Part shown: piece after piece, positions 34,995 to 44,332 of the stretch
Numbering within the stretch: position 1 is the stretch's first letter
Layout of the letters: each line of letters begins with the position of its first letter
Source: Lachnospiraceae bacterium
GTDB lineage: Bacteria; Bacillota; Clostridia; Lachnospirales; Lachnospiraceae
Direction of reading: 5' to 3'
Assembly (NCBI GenBank): GCA_910575475.1
Contig: CAJTGD010000024.1
Span: forward strand, 1-64,000
DNA: 64,000 bases
The notes under the pieces: generated by a model
The model's input: only the letters and a program-made list of their open reading frames with translations
What the model was told of the DNA's origin: nothing
Databases searched by the model: none
Translations under genes and position numbers: made by a program

Positions 34995-37865
34995 ATGGAA
35001 GAAACATCGGAAAATAGACCAAAAAAACCTATATGCATCGCCTTGCTGGCCCATGTGGACGCAGGGAAGACGACTCTGTCAGAGGGGCTTCTTTATACAA
35101 GCGGAGCCATACGGAAGCTGGGGCGGGTAGACAATAAGAACGCGTTTTTGGATACCTTCGAGCTGGAACGGGAAAGAGGGATCACGATCTTCTCCAAGCA
35201 GGCGGTCTTTCCAGTGGAGGACCTGGAGGTGACGTTGTTGGACACCCCGGGGCATGTGGATTTTTCCGCGGAGATGGAGCGTACCCTGCAGGTATTGGAC
35301 GCGGCGGTTCTGGTGGTCAGCGGAGCGGATGGCGTACAGGGCCACACGGAGACCTTGTGGCACCTGCTTTCCAGATACCAGGTGCCGGTCTTTTTGTTTG
35401 TCAATAAGATGGATCAGGAAGGAACAGACGCCGCGAAGCTGATGGAGGAGCTGAAAAAAAGGCTGGATGAAAACTGCGTGGATTTCAGCGGCTGCCCGGA
35501 AGCATTTTTTGAAAATATCGCCATGTGTGATGAATCGGTACTGGATGCGTTTCTGGAAACCGGAACCGTATCCGACAGGGAGATTCGGAAGCTGATCTTA
35601 GAAAGAAAATTATTTCCCTGCTTTTTTGGCTCTGCATTGAAGCTGACCGGGGTGGAGGCATTTTTAAAAGCACTTTCTCGATATGCTCCCATCCGGTCTT
35701 ATCCGGAAGCGTTCGGCGCAAAGGTTTATAAAATATCCAGGGACGACCAGGGAAACCGCCTGACTTACCTGAAAGTTACGGGAGGCAGGCTGCGGGTGAA
35801 GGATTTGCTGACCAACCGGAGAATGGCAGGGGCAGACGCTTCCGGCGAGGGAAAGAATCCGAAGGGGGCGAAAGAAGCGCATCCGGAGGTCCGCGGCTCA
35901 GAGGGCGAAAAAGACATCTGGGAGGAAAAGGTGAACCAGATTCGGATCTATTCCGGCGCGAGGTTTGAGGCTGCGGAGGAGGTCCGCGCGGGGACGGTCT
36001 GTGCTGTGACCGGGCTGACGAAAACATTTCCTGGGGAGGGCTTAGGGATCGAGGCGGAGTCGGGAATGCCCGTTCTGGAGCCGGTTTTGACCTACCAGAT
36101 CCAGCTCCCGCCGGACTGTGACGTTCATGTGATGCTGAAACACCTCCGGCAGCTGGAGGAGGAGGAGCCTCTGCTGCACATCGTATGGAATGAAGCATTG
36201 GGAGAGATCCATGCCCAGCTTATGGGGGAAGTGCAGATTGAGATCTTGAAGCGCCTGATCCTGGAACGGTTCCATGTGCAGGTGGAATTTGGGGCGGGAA
36301 ACATTGTATACAAAGAAACAATCTCGGATACGGTGGAAGGCGTGGGGCATTTTGAACCGCTGCGTCACTATGCGGAGGTTCATCTGCTGCTGGAACCGGG
36401 AGAGCCGGGGAGCGGCCTGCAGTTCACATCGATCTGCAGCGAGGATGTGCTGGATCGGAACTGGCAGCGGCTGATCCTGACCCATCTGGAAGAAAAGGAA
36501 CATGCGGGCGTGCTGACCGGCTCGGCCATCACAGATCTGCGGATCACATTGGCGTCCGGACGGGCCCATCTGAAGCATACGGAGGGCGGGGATTTCCGCC
36601 AGGCCACTTACCGGGCGGTGCGGCAGGGACTGAAAAAAGCGCAGAGCATTTTGCTGGAGCCGTATTACGATTACCGGCTGGAGGTGCCTCAGGATACGGT
36701 GGGACGTGCCCTGTCGGATCTCCAGCGGATGCATGGAACCTTCGGCACGCCGGAGCAGGACGGGGATACGGCAGTCCTGGAGGGGGCGGTCCCGGTTGTG
36801 AATATGCGAGATTACCAGACCGAGCTGGCCGCCTATACGAAGGGCAGGGGAAGATTGTCCTGCAGCTTGAAAGGATATCTGCCCTGCCACAACGCGGAAG
36901 AGGTGATCGAGAACATCGGATACGATCCGGAGCGGGATCTGGAAAATCCGACAGGCTCCGTCTTTTGTGCTCATGGAGCCGGATTTGTGGTACCATGGGA
37001 CCAGGTGGAGGAGCATATGCATCTGGAAAGCGTACTGCAGAAAAAGGAGGCGTCCGAAGGAGCACAGGTGGAGGCGGTTCCCAGGCAGCGGCCGGTGAGG
37101 GAGTATACCCTGTCCCCGGAGGAGGAGAGGGAGCTGGACCGGATGGCCGAGGCTTCCAGGAGAAGGGCGGCGCAGGCACAGAAAAAAGTTTCTTATGCCG
37201 GAAAAGATTTCGGCGCCGGATCGGATAAAGATCAGAATCCAAAGGCCGGGGCGAGAAAATCATGGACCCGTTCCAAAGCGGATGCATCCGGAACAGAGAG
37301 GACAGGAGAAACCGAAAAGAAGACAGGGAAACGAAAAGAATACCTGCTGGTTGACGGATACAATATTATTTTTGCATGGGAAGAGCTTCGGGAGCTTGCG
37401 GAAACCAACATCGACGGGGCCAGGGGAAAGCTGATGGATATCCTGTCCAATTACCAGGGGGTAAAAAAATGTACGGTGATCCTGGTGTTTGACGCCTATA
37501 AGCTGGAAGGATTTCCGGGAGAGGTGCAGCGGTACCATAATATTTATGTGGTCTATACGAAGGAAGCGGAGACCGCGGATCAGTATATCGAGAAGACGGC
37601 CCATGAGATCGGGAGAAAATATCATGTGACTGTTGCCACGTCGGACGGCACGGAGCAGGTGATCATCCGGGGACAGGGATGCAGCCTGCTTTCCGCCAAA
37701 GAGCTGCGGGAAGAGGTGGAGCTTGTGAACCGGGAGCTTCGGAAGGAGTACTTAAACCGGCCGGGACATGACAGGAATTATCTGTTTGACTGGCTGGATG
37801 AGGGGACTGCCAAAAAGATGGAAGAGGTCCGGCTCGGAAAAAAGGGAGACGCAAAGAGAAAATAA
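34995..37865 (+). CDS. TetM/EF-G-like ribosomal GTPase fused to a Rae1/YacP-like NYN nuclease domain
   Basis: Residues 1-700 form a Tet(M)/Tet(O)-type translational GTPase with intact G1 AHVDAGKT (19-26), RERGITIF, G3 DTPGH (83-87) and G4 NKMD (137-140), then EF-G domains II-V, including LLEPYYDYRLEVPQ and ENPTGSVFCAHG. A charged linker (about 700-780) leads to a NYN domain at 781-925 closely matching Rae1/YacP: KEYLLVDGYNIIFAW, LVFDAYKLEG, TKEAETADQYIEK and VATSDGTEQVIIRGQG. The four acidic residues expected for metal-dependent cleavage are present (D787, D833, D862, D884). Rae1 cuts mRNA in the ribosomal A site, so the fusion could bind stalled ribosomes by its GTPase and cut the message. 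Domain II has a charged insertion near 280-310. Tetracycline resistance is not assured. Confidence 0.85.
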   Translation: MEETSENRPKKPICIALLAHVDAGKTTLSEGLLYTSGAIRKLGRVDNKNAFLDTFELERERGITIFSKQAVFPVEDLEVTLLDTPGHVDFSAEMERTLQVLDAAVLVVSGADGVQGHTETLWHLLSRYQVPVFLFVNKMDQEGTDAAKLMEELKKRLDENCVDFSGCPEAFFENIAMCDESVLDAFLETGTVSDREIRKLILERKLFPCFFGSALKLTGVEAFLKALSRYAPIRSYPEAFGAKVYKISRDDQGNRLTYLKVTGGRLRVKDLLTNRRMAGADASGEGKNPKGAKEAHPEVRGSEGEKDIWEEKVNQIRIYSGARFEAAEEVRAGTVCAVTGLTKTFPGEGLGIEAESGMPVLEPVLTYQIQLPPDCDVHVMLKHLRQLEEEEPLLHIVWNEALGEIHAQLMGEVQIEILKRLILERFHVQVEFGAGNIVYKETISDTVEGVGHFEPLRHYAEVHLLLEPGEPGSGLQFTSICSEDVLDRNWQRLILTHLEEKEHAGVLTGSAITDLRITLASGRAHLKHTEGGDFRQATYRAVRQGLKKAQSILLEPYYDYRLEVPQDTVGRALSDLQRMHGTFGTPEQDGDTAVLEGAVPVVNMRDYQTELAAYTKGRGRLSCSLKGYLPCHNAEEVIENIGYDPERDLENPTGSVFCAHGAGFVVPWDQVEEHMHLESVLQKKEASEGAQVEAVPRQRPVREYTLSPEEERELDRMAEASRRRAAQAQKKVSYAGKDFGAGSDKDQNPKAGARKSWTRSKADASGTERTGETEKKTGKRKEYLLVDGYNIIFAWEELRELAETNIDGARGKLMDILSNYQGVKKCTVILVFDAYKLEGFPGEVQRYHNIYVVYTKEAETADQYIEKTAHEIGRKYHVTVATSDGTEQVIIRGQGCSLLSAKELREEVELVNRELRKEYLNRPGHDRNYLFDWLDEGTAKKMEEVRLGKKGDAKRK

Positions 37866-37907
37866 GGAATGGCGCGAATTGCTCATAGGCGAAAAGGAGG
37901 AACATTT

Positions 37908-38426
37908 ATGAAGGTACTGGTAGTGGTAGACATGCAGAAGGATTTTATTGACGGCGCGCTGGGAACGCCGGAGGCGGTGGAGATCGTGCCCCGGGTGATC
38001 CAAAAGATTCGGGAGTTTGACGGACTGGTGATCGCCACCAGGGACACCCACGAGGAGGATTACCTGGACACCCAGGAGGGGAAAAAGCTCCCGGTTAGAC
38101 ACTGCATCCGGGGGACAGACGGGTGGAAGATCCACCCGGAGATCCAGAAGCTGCTTACGGAAGATCCCATTGACAAGCCCACCTTTGGAAGTGTGGAGCT
38201 GGGACAGATGCTGAAAGCACGGCAGGATTCCGGGGAGACGGTAGAAAGTATCACTCTAATCGGGCTGTGTACGGATATCTGCGTGATCTCCAATGCACTG
38301 CTTTTGAAGGCGTATCTGCCGGAGACGCGGGTTTTCGTGGATGCTTCCTGCTGCGCCGGAGTGACGAAGGAGAGCCATGAGCAGGCGCTGAACGCCATGA
38401 AAATGTGTCAGGTGGAAATCGCCTGA
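37908..38426 (+). CDS. Isochorismatase-fold cysteine hydrolase, nicotinamidase-like
   Basis: The 172-residue protein begins MKVLVVVDMQKDFIDGALG and has a metal-site region (RDTHEEDYLDTQEGKKLPVR), then the nucleophile cysteine in LIGLCTDICVISNAL. The Asp8-Lys-Cys triad of the family is therefore visible. The pattern fits nicotinamidase (nicotinamide to nicotinate, NAD salvage), but other amidases share it. Start ATG 37908 has AAAGGAGG eight nt before; the in-frame ATG at 37869 is less likely. It follows the TetM-NYN gene by about 40 bp and may share its transcript. Confidence 0.85.
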   Translation: MKVLVVVDMQKDFIDGALGTPEAVEIVPRVIQKIREFDGLVIATRDTHEEDYLDTQEGKKLPVRHCIRGTDGWKIHPEIQKLLTEDPIDKPTFGSVELGQMLKARQDSGETVESITLIGLCTDICVISNALLLKAYLPETRVFVDASCCAGVTKESHEQALNAMKMCQVEIA

Positions 38427-38496
38427 AGAAACAGGCGGGCAGACTTGATTGTTGTTTCAAAATGAACGCAGCGATGTACTTGAAACTGACCTTCTG

Positions 38497-38546
38497 TATA
38501 CCCAAGGGCATCCCATTATGGCCATGCGGCCGTTTCACAAGGTATA
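38497..38546. repeat. Third copy of the 50-nt TATACC/GGTATA repeat, upstream of adh
   Basis: This copy has perfect terminal inversion (TATACC / GGTATA), an internal CCATGCGGCC and a TTTCACAA end, matching the two copies before pyk. It ends 30 bp before the alcohol dehydrogenase start. Confidence 0.65.
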
Positions 38547-38575
38547 GAAAAAGAGAATGAACAGGAGAGAAACAA

Positions 38576-39754
38576 ATGGAAAATTTTAATTATTACACAC
38601 CTACAAAGGTGGTATTCGGAAAAGAGACAGAGCAGCAGACCGGACAGCTGGTGAAAGAATGCGGATGCCGGAAGGTGCTGGTCCACTACGGAAGCGGCAG
38701 CGTGAAAAAAAGCGGCCTGCTGGACCGGATCTGCAGGTCTCTGGATGAGGCGGGGGTGGATTATGTGACTCTGGGCGGCGTGGTCCCCAATCCCAGGCTT
38801 TCCCTTGTCTATGAGGGGATCGGGCTGTGCAGAAAGGAAAACGTAGACTTTATCCTTGCGGTGGGCGGAGGCAGTGTGATTGACTCTGCAAAGGCCATCG
38901 GGTACGGTATGGCAAATGAAGGGGACGTGTGGGATTTCTATGCCAAGAAACGGATGCCCCAGGGATGCCTGCCTCTCGGCGTGGTCCTGACCATTGCCGC
39001 GGCCGGTTCCGAGATGAGCAATTCCTCCGTCATTACAAAGGAAGAGGGATGGGTCAAACGGGGCTGCAACAGTGATTATGTTCGGCCGAGGTTTGCGGTC
39101 ATGAATCCGGAGCTGACTATGACCCTGCCGGCTTACCAGACCGAAAGCGGCTGTGTGGATATCATGATGCATACCATGGAGCGTTACCTGAATCAGGCGG
39201 AGAACATGGAGCTCACAGACGGGATCAGCGAATGCCTGATCCGCACGGTCATGAAGAATGCCGGGATCCTGCTGGAAGATCCCCGGAATTACGAAGCGAG
39301 AGCGGAAGTGATGTGGGCGGGAAGCCTGTCCCACAACGGGCTGACCGGCTGCGGCACGGATGGAGGAGACTGGGCTTCCCACCAGCTGGAGCATGAGCTG
39401 GGCGGCATGTATGACGTGGCCCACGGAGCAGGTCTGGCTGCCGTATGGGGAAGCTGGGCAAGATACGTGATGGACGCGAGGCCGGAGCGGTTCGCGCGGT
39501 TCGCGGTGCAGGTGATGGGCGTAAAAGACACCGGAGATGCGATGGAGACCGCGGAAAAGGGTGTTCAGGCGATGGAGGAGTTTTATCGTTCCATACAGAT
39601 GCCCACCAGCCTGAGAGAGCTTGGGGTGGAACCTGGGGAAGAAGAGCTGCGGGAACTGGCAAGAAAATGCAGCTTCGACGGCGGCAGGACCATCGGCTGT
39701 GTGAAGAAGCTGGATCAGGAGGATATCTACCGGATCTATCAAAACGCGCGGTAG
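38576..39754 (+). CDS. Iron-containing alcohol dehydrogenase (butanol/YqhD type)
   Basis: The 392-residue enzyme reduces aldehydes or ketones with NAD(P)H. It has a dinucleotide-binding domain with VGGGSVIDSAKAI and a C-terminal metal domain whose ligands are visible: D195 and H199 in GCVDIMMHTMERY, H269 in WASHQLEHELGG and H283 in YDVAHGAG, with the 14-residue spacing of the family. CAGGAGAG precedes the ATG. It is nine bp before proB, so it heads that operon. A near-identical paralog at 43130 is broken. Physiological substrate unknown. Confidence 0.92.
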   Translation: MENFNYYTPTKVVFGKETEQQTGQLVKECGCRKVLVHYGSGSVKKSGLLDRICRSLDEAGVDYVTLGGVVPNPRLSLVYEGIGLCRKENVDFILAVGGGSVIDSAKAIGYGMANEGDVWDFYAKKRMPQGCLPLGVVLTIAAAGSEMSNSSVITKEEGWVKRGCNSDYVRPRFAVMNPELTMTLPAYQTESGCVDIMMHTMERYLNQAENMELTDGISECLIRTVMKNAGILLEDPRNYEARAEVMWAGSLSHNGLTGCGTDGGDWASHQLEHELGGMYDVAHGAGLAAVWGSWARYVMDARPERFARFAVQVMGVKDTGDAMETAEKGVQAMEEFYRSIQMPTSLRELGVEPGEEELRELARKCSFDGGRTIGCVKKLDQEDIYRIYQNAR

Positions 39755-39763
39755 GGAGAAATC

Positions 39764-40684
39764 ATGGACAGAAAAGAAATCTTACGGCAAAAGAAACGGA
39801 TCGTGATCAAGGTTGGCACCACGACGATCACGTATGAGGAAACGGGAAACATCAATCTGGAGAAGCTGGAAAAATTTGTGCGGATCCTGATCAACCTGAG
39901 GAATAAGGGGAAGGAAGTGATCGTCGTCTCCTCCGGCGCGGTGGGAGTCGGCAGGGCGGCTCTGGGGCTTGACAAGCGGCCGGATACGGAGGCGGCCAAG
40001 CAGGCCTGCGCGGCGGTGGGCCAGGCCAGGCTGATGATGATCTATGAAAAGCTGTTTAATGAATACAGCCAGCTTACGGCACAGGTCCTGCTGACGAAGG
40101 AATCGGTCACCAATGAGGAATGCCGCAAAAACGCGAAGCGTACCTTTGACGAGCTGTTCCGCATGAATGTAGTGCCTATCGTCAATGAGAACGACGCCAT
40201 TTCCGTGGATGAGCTGGCGTATGGAAACTTCGGGGATAACGATACGCTGGCGGCGAATGTGGCGGAGCTTGTGAAGGCGGACCTGCTGATCCTGATGTCG
40301 GATATCGAGGGGCTGTATACGGACGATCCGAGGCAGAATCCCCATGCCCGCTTTATCCATACCGTAGTGAAGATCGATGAAAAGCTGGAGAATATGGCCA
40401 AGGGCTCTTCCAGCGATTTCGGGACCGGAGGGATGTCTACCAAGGTCAACGCGGCCAAGATCGTGACCGGTTCCGGGGCGGATATGGTGATCGCCAGCGG
40501 GGACAATATATATGCCATCAATGATATTATGGCGGGAAAAAAGATCGGAACCTTATTTTTGTCGAGGGAGCATGGAAAAGCCGTGGAGGATGAGCTGTCA
40601 CCGGAGCGACCGCAGTTTCGGCGGAAGTCGAAGAAGGCCCGTAAAGCGGAAAACCAGAGCGGGCCGGAGATAAAAGATTTCTGA
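39764..40684 (+). CDS. proB: Glutamate 5-kinase without PUA domain
   Basis: The 306-residue kinase phosphorylates glutamate at the gamma position, the first step of proline synthesis. It has IVIKVGTTTITYEE near the start, VVSSGAVGVGRAALGL, NENDAISVDE and FGTGGMSTKVNAAKIV of the amino-acid kinase fold. E. coli ProB has about 100 more residues forming a C-terminal PUA domain; here the kinase ends near 265, followed by a basic tail (RRKSKKARKAEN). PUA-less ProB is usual in this group. It sits nine bp after adh and before proA. Confidence 0.93.
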   Translation: MDRKEILRQKKRIVIKVGTTTITYEETGNINLEKLEKFVRILINLRNKGKEVIVVSSGAVGVGRAALGLDKRPDTEAAKQACAAVGQARLMMIYEKLFNEYSQLTAQVLLTKESVTNEECRKNAKRTFDELFRMNVVPIVNENDAISVDELAYGNFGDNDTLAANVAELVKADLLILMSDIEGLYTDDPRQNPHARFIHTVVKIDEKLENMAKGSSSDFGTGGMSTKVNAAKIVTGSGADMVIASGDNIYAINDIMAGKKIGTLFLSREHGKAVEDELSPERPQFRRKSKKARKAENQSGPEIKDF

Positions 40685-40697
40685 AAGCAAAATAGAG

Positions 40698-40740
40698 GAT
40701 TCGACCGGCAAGGGAAATGAGAGCTTTTGACGGTCGAATC
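40698..40740 (+). other. Hairpin between proB and proA
   Basis: A perfect 10-bp stem (GATTCGACCG / CGGTCGAATC) spans a 23-nt loop, 13 bp after the proB stop. Without a T-run it may tune the proB:proA ratio by processing, rather than end transcription. Confidence 0.5.
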
Positions 40741-40831
40741 ATAGATCAGGAACTGCCGTAAAATACCCAGTACAATCAGAACAGGTGATTTTGTGACAGT
40801 CCGGGAATATAAAAAAGGAAGGATGTAGAAA

Positions 40832-42082
40832 ATGGAAAGCTATATTCAGACACTGGGAATCCGTGCGAAGAATGCGTCAAGACTCTGCGCCAAGCTGGGG
40901 ACAAAAGAAAAGAACAGAGGACTCCTGGCGGTGGCCGGGGAGCTGTGTGCCAGGAGCACGTATCTTTTGGAAGAAAATGAAAAGGACTTAAGGGCAGCGG
41001 AAGAAAAAGGGGTGAAGCAGTCCCTGATCGACCGTCTCAGACTGACCGAAGAGCGGATCCGGGACATGGCCGAGGGGCTGAAACAGGTTGCGGCGCTGGA
41101 GGATCCCATCGGGGAGGTGTTAAGCATGAAGAACCGACCAAACGGCCTGCGGATCGGCAAGAGGCGGGTGCCTCTGGGGGTGGTGGGTATCATCTACGAA
41201 TCCCGTCCCAATGTGACGGCAGACGCCTTCGGGCTCTGCTTCAAGACCGGAAACGCCGTGATCCTGCGGGGCGGAAGCGATGCCATCCATTCCAACCTGG
41301 CGATCACGGAGGTCATCCAGGCGGGCCTTAAAAAGGAAAATCTGCCCCAGGATGCCATTCTTCTGGTGGAAGACACCAGCAGGGCAACGGTAGGGGAGAT
41401 GATGAAGCTGCATGACTATATCGACGTTCTGATCCCCAGGGGCGGCGCCGGCCTGATCGCGAATGTGGTGGAGAACAGCACCGTGCCGGTGATCGAGACA
41501 GGCACCGGGAACTGCCATATTTTCGTAGATGCCAGTGCGGATATCGGCAGGGCGGCGGATATCATTGAAAATGCAAAGACCCAGCGTATGGGCGTGTGCA
41601 ACGCCTGCGAATCCCTGGTGATCCATGCGGCTGCCGCGAAGGAGGCGCTGCCTCTGATCGCAGAACGGCTGAGAGCGCACCAGGTAGAGATCCGGGGAGA
41701 TGAACGGGCCAGGGCGATCGTGCCGGAGATCCTTCCGGCATCGGAAGAGGACTGGGGAACCGAGTATCTGGACGCCGTGATCTCCGTGAAGATCGTAGAC
41801 TCCGCAGAAGAAGCGATCGCTCATATTAACCGCTACAATACCGGGCATTCCGAGTCCATCCTCACAAAGGATTATGACAACGCGCTGAAATTCCAGGATG
41901 AGGTGGATGCGGCCGCAGTCTATGTGAACGCCTCCACACGGTTTACGGACGGATTCGAGTTCGGCTTCGGCGCGGAGATCGGGATCAGTACGCAGAAGCT
42001 TCACGCAAGAGGACCGATGGGGCTGGAAGCGCTCACGTCCACGAAATATATTATCTTTGGAAACGGACAGATCCGGGAATAA
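40832..42082 (+). CDS. proA: Gamma-glutamyl phosphate reductase
   Basis: The 416-residue aldehyde-dehydrogenase-fold enzyme reduces gamma-glutamyl phosphate with NADPH, the second step of proline synthesis. Hallmarks are [42 protein letters not shown] and the nucleophile cysteine in [17 protein letters not shown]. It follows proB by about 148 bp, with a hairpin between, and starts behind AAGGAAGG. The convergent AraC gene begins 13 bp after its stop, leaving no room for a terminator. Confidence 0.96.
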   Translation: MESYIQTLGIRAKNASRLCAKLGTKEKNRGLLAVAGELCARSTYLLEENEKDLRAAEEKGVKQSLIDRLRLTEERIRDMAEGLKQVAALEDPIGEVLSMKNRPNGLRIGKRRVPLGVVGIIYESRPNVTADAFGLCFKTGNAVILRGGSDAIHSNLAITEVIQAGLKKENLPQDAILLVEDTSRATVGEMMKLHDYIDVLIPRGGAGLIANVVENSTVPVIETGTGNCHIFVDASADIGRAADIIENAKTQRMGVCNACESLVIHAAAAKEALPLIAERLRAHQVEIRGDERARAIVPEILPASEEDWGTEYLDAVISVKIVDSAEEAIAHINRYNTGHSESILTKDYDNALKFQDEVDAAAVYVNASTRFTDGFEFGFGAEIGISTQKLHARGPMGLEALTSTKYIIFGNGQIRE

Positions 42083-42095
42083 AGGATGCCTTTTC

Positions 42096-42995
42096 TTACA
42101 GGATCAAAACATCCATTCTCCGGGATTGCCGAAATTCCTTTGGCGTCATCTTTAAATATTTTTTAAAGGTTTTGCTGAAATAAGCACTGTTCTGAAAGCC
42201 GGTCATGAATGCAATATTTGTGACCGGCGCATCTGTCTCCGCCAGGAGCCGCTTTGCCTGTTCGATACGATAGCGGATCAGGTAATCCATGGGCGTCTGA
42301 TGAAAGGTGTTCTTAAACAAGCGGATGCATTCCTTTGTGCTGATTCCGGCATATACGGAGATGTCGGCAATGGTGATCTTCTCCTTAAAATGCTTATGGA
42401 TAAAGCTCAGGATATCTTTGGTACGCTCATGGGCAGAGGGCGTCTGGAACAGATTTTTCTGCCGCTGCATTTCCAATTCCTGTACAAGGAGAGTCCAGCC
42501 CTCGGACAGCAGGTTTCGGATCTGAAATTCCGCATGTTCTTCGTTGTTTAAGCGTGTCAGAGTATGAAGCAGCTTCAAAAATTCCTTGCCGCTGCCGGTG
42601 TTTCCCCGTATGATTACCACCTCAACGGATTGATTTTTCAAAACAGGATTCAAATATTTGGTTTCATAGATGCTCCGGAAATGCCCGGTGAGCAGGATTG
42701 GGTGGAAGAGATGCGCGTGTTCCACTGCGGTTGCCGATTTGTCGGCTTTTCTCTTCGTGTTCATCACGTTGGTATTGATGAAATATCCTTCCCCCTGGCG
42801 GATCGTATAGGTTCGGTTGATCGTCTCAATGACAATCGAGCCTTTATACGCGTAATCAAACTCCAATTCTTCATGCCAGTGCCATGGAACCGTATAATTG
42901 CTGAGGTCTCTTTCATGCATGGTATAAGGAAATTCGTAAGTGATCCCGTCAATCAGCTCTACCGCATTTTCATCCTGTATAAACGAGAGATCCAT
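42096..42995 (-). CDS. AraC-family transcriptional regulator
   Basis: The 299-residue protein has an N-terminal cupin-like domain (YTIRQGEGYFINTNVMNTKR near 65-85) and a C-terminal double HTH (about 195-290) with IADISVYAGISTKECIRLFK and MTGFQNSAYFSKTFKKYL. It is divergent from the alcohol-dehydrogenase pseudogene at 43130, which it presumably once activated. AGGAGG precedes the ATG at 42995. Target and effector are unknown, and it may still control the GPH transporter further right. Confidence 0.9.
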   Translation of the reverse strand: MDLSFIQDENAVELIDGITYEFPYTMHERDLSNYTVPWHWHEELEFDYAYKGSIVIETINRTYTIRQGEGYFINTNVMNTKRKADKSATAVEHAHLFHPILLTGHFRSIYETKYLNPVLKNQSVEVVIIRGNTGSGKEFLKLLHTLTRLNNEEHAEFQIRNLLSEGWTLLVQELEMQRQKNLFQTPSAHERTKDILSFIHKHFKEKITIADISVYAGISTKECIRLFKNTFHQTPMDYLIRYRIEQAKRLLAETDAPVTNIAFMTGFQNSAYFSKTFKKYLKMTPKEFRQSRRMDVLIL

Positions 42996-43129
42996 AGACA
43001 GCCTCCTTTTCTGAAAATGATAAAAATAATCCCAATATTGTCTTTATTATTATAGTATATGGTAAGAAAGTGATATTTTCAAGCTGATTGCTTTGATATA
43101 ATCATCTTATCAAAAAACAGGAGATTATT

Positions 43130-44072
43130 ATGGCTCATAATTTTCACTATTATTCACCGACAGAGGTTATCTTTGGAAGGGGCGCGCATCAAGAAACAGG
43201 AAAGTATATTAAAAAGTATGGGGGCACAAAGGTTCTGGTCGTGTATGGAAGCGAACGCGTCTTCAAAAACGGCCTGATGGATGAGATCACGGAATCCATG
43301 AAAGCAGAGGGACTGACCTTCGAATTTTTAGGAGGAGTGGTACCGAATCCACATCTTTCCAAAGTATACATGGGAATCGGACTGGGAAAAAGAATCGGGG
43401 CGGATTTTTTGCTGGCTGTCGGAGGGGGATCCGCGATTGATACCGCAAAGGCTGTCGCATATGGGCTGGCAGAGCCCGAGGAAGATGTCTGGACTCTTTT
43501 CGAACACACCCGTACCGCAAAAAAATGTCTTCCCGTGGCGTCGGTTCTGACCATTGCGGCCGCAGGAAGCGAAACCAGTATGGGAGCGGTGATCACCAAT
43601 GAAAAGACCAATGAAAAGCGGGCTTACGATGATGACCTGGCACGTCCGAGATTTGCGGTGATGAATCCGGAATTCACCCTGTCCCTTCCGAACTACCAGA
43701 CGGAGAGCGGATGTGCGGATATTATGATGCATAGGATGGAACGCTATTTTACAAACAGCGGAAATATGGAACTTACAGATTCGATCGCAGAAGGGCTGCT
43801 TCGGACAGTGATCACCAATGCCAAAATCTTACACAATGATCCGCAGAATTATGATGCACGGGCAGAAGTGATGTGGGCCGGTTCCCTGGCGCATAATAAC
43901 CTGACCGGATGCGGGAATGCCGGTGAATTTGAGAGAGCTGGGCATCACGCCGACGGAGGAACAGATTCATGAAATGGCCGTCCGCTGCGCAAAAGCCTAC
44001 GGAGGAAGCAAAGGCTCCGCGAAGCTTCTGCATCAGAAGGACATGGAGGAGATCTACCATATGGCACGATGA
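43130..44072 (+). pseudogene. Iron-containing alcohol dehydrogenase, internal deletion with frameshift
   Basis: The first 262 codons match the intact paralog at 38576 closely (VGGGSAIDTAKAVAYG, SGCADIMMHRMERY). After LTGCGN the frame runs out at 43972. A second frame from about 43921 reads MPVNLRELGITP... and continues to the family C-terminus (QKDMEEIYHMAR), stop at 44070-44072. Alignment with the paralog places the junction at GGGA|ATGCCG, a deletion of about 240 bp that removes the equivalents of metal ligands H269 and H283. The enzyme cannot bind metal. Start signal and promoter look intact. Confidence 0.85.
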
Positions 44073-44073
44073 C

Positions 44074-44096
44074 ATTTGCGGAAGGAATCCGCAAAT
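44074..44096 (+). terminator. Hairpin after the adh pseudogene
   Basis: A perfect 9-bp stem (ATTTGCGGA / TCCGCAAAT) with a 5-nt loop lies just after the stop. The following T content is low, so it is a weak terminator. Confidence 0.5.
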
Positions 44097-44130
44097 TCCA
44101 GGTTAAAAAAATTGAATCATACAGATATTG

Positions 44131-44234
44131 AAGGAGCTGTCGAAAAATGGCTTTTCTGCACAATATCTTGCTGTGAGATCCAATCAGTCACAGCATATAT
44201 TGTGGGAGACCGTCGTTTTCCGGCAGCTTCTTTT
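44131..44234. repeat. Long palindromic (MITE-like) element, copy 1
   Basis: About 104 bp of imperfect palindrome: the ends are AGCTGTCG-AAAATG and CGTTTTCCGGCAGCT, with an inner TGCTGTGA/TCACAGCA stem. It is homologous over its whole length to 57537-57644. Such IS-like end sequences with no ORF suggest a non-autonomous element. Confidence 0.7.
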
Positions 44235-44332
44235 ACGCATTTGTATTTGTGAGATGTATATCCCGGCATATTCTGTACAGAATATAGGAAATGAACAGAA
44301 AATCGATCGTTTGCGAGAAAAGAGGAAAAGTT

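Noticed and set aside
34995..37865. Calling this a tetracycline resistance gene outright
   Set aside because: The Tet(M)-like part is divergent, has an insertion in domain II and a C-terminal nuclease fusion; family resemblance alone does not establish resistance.
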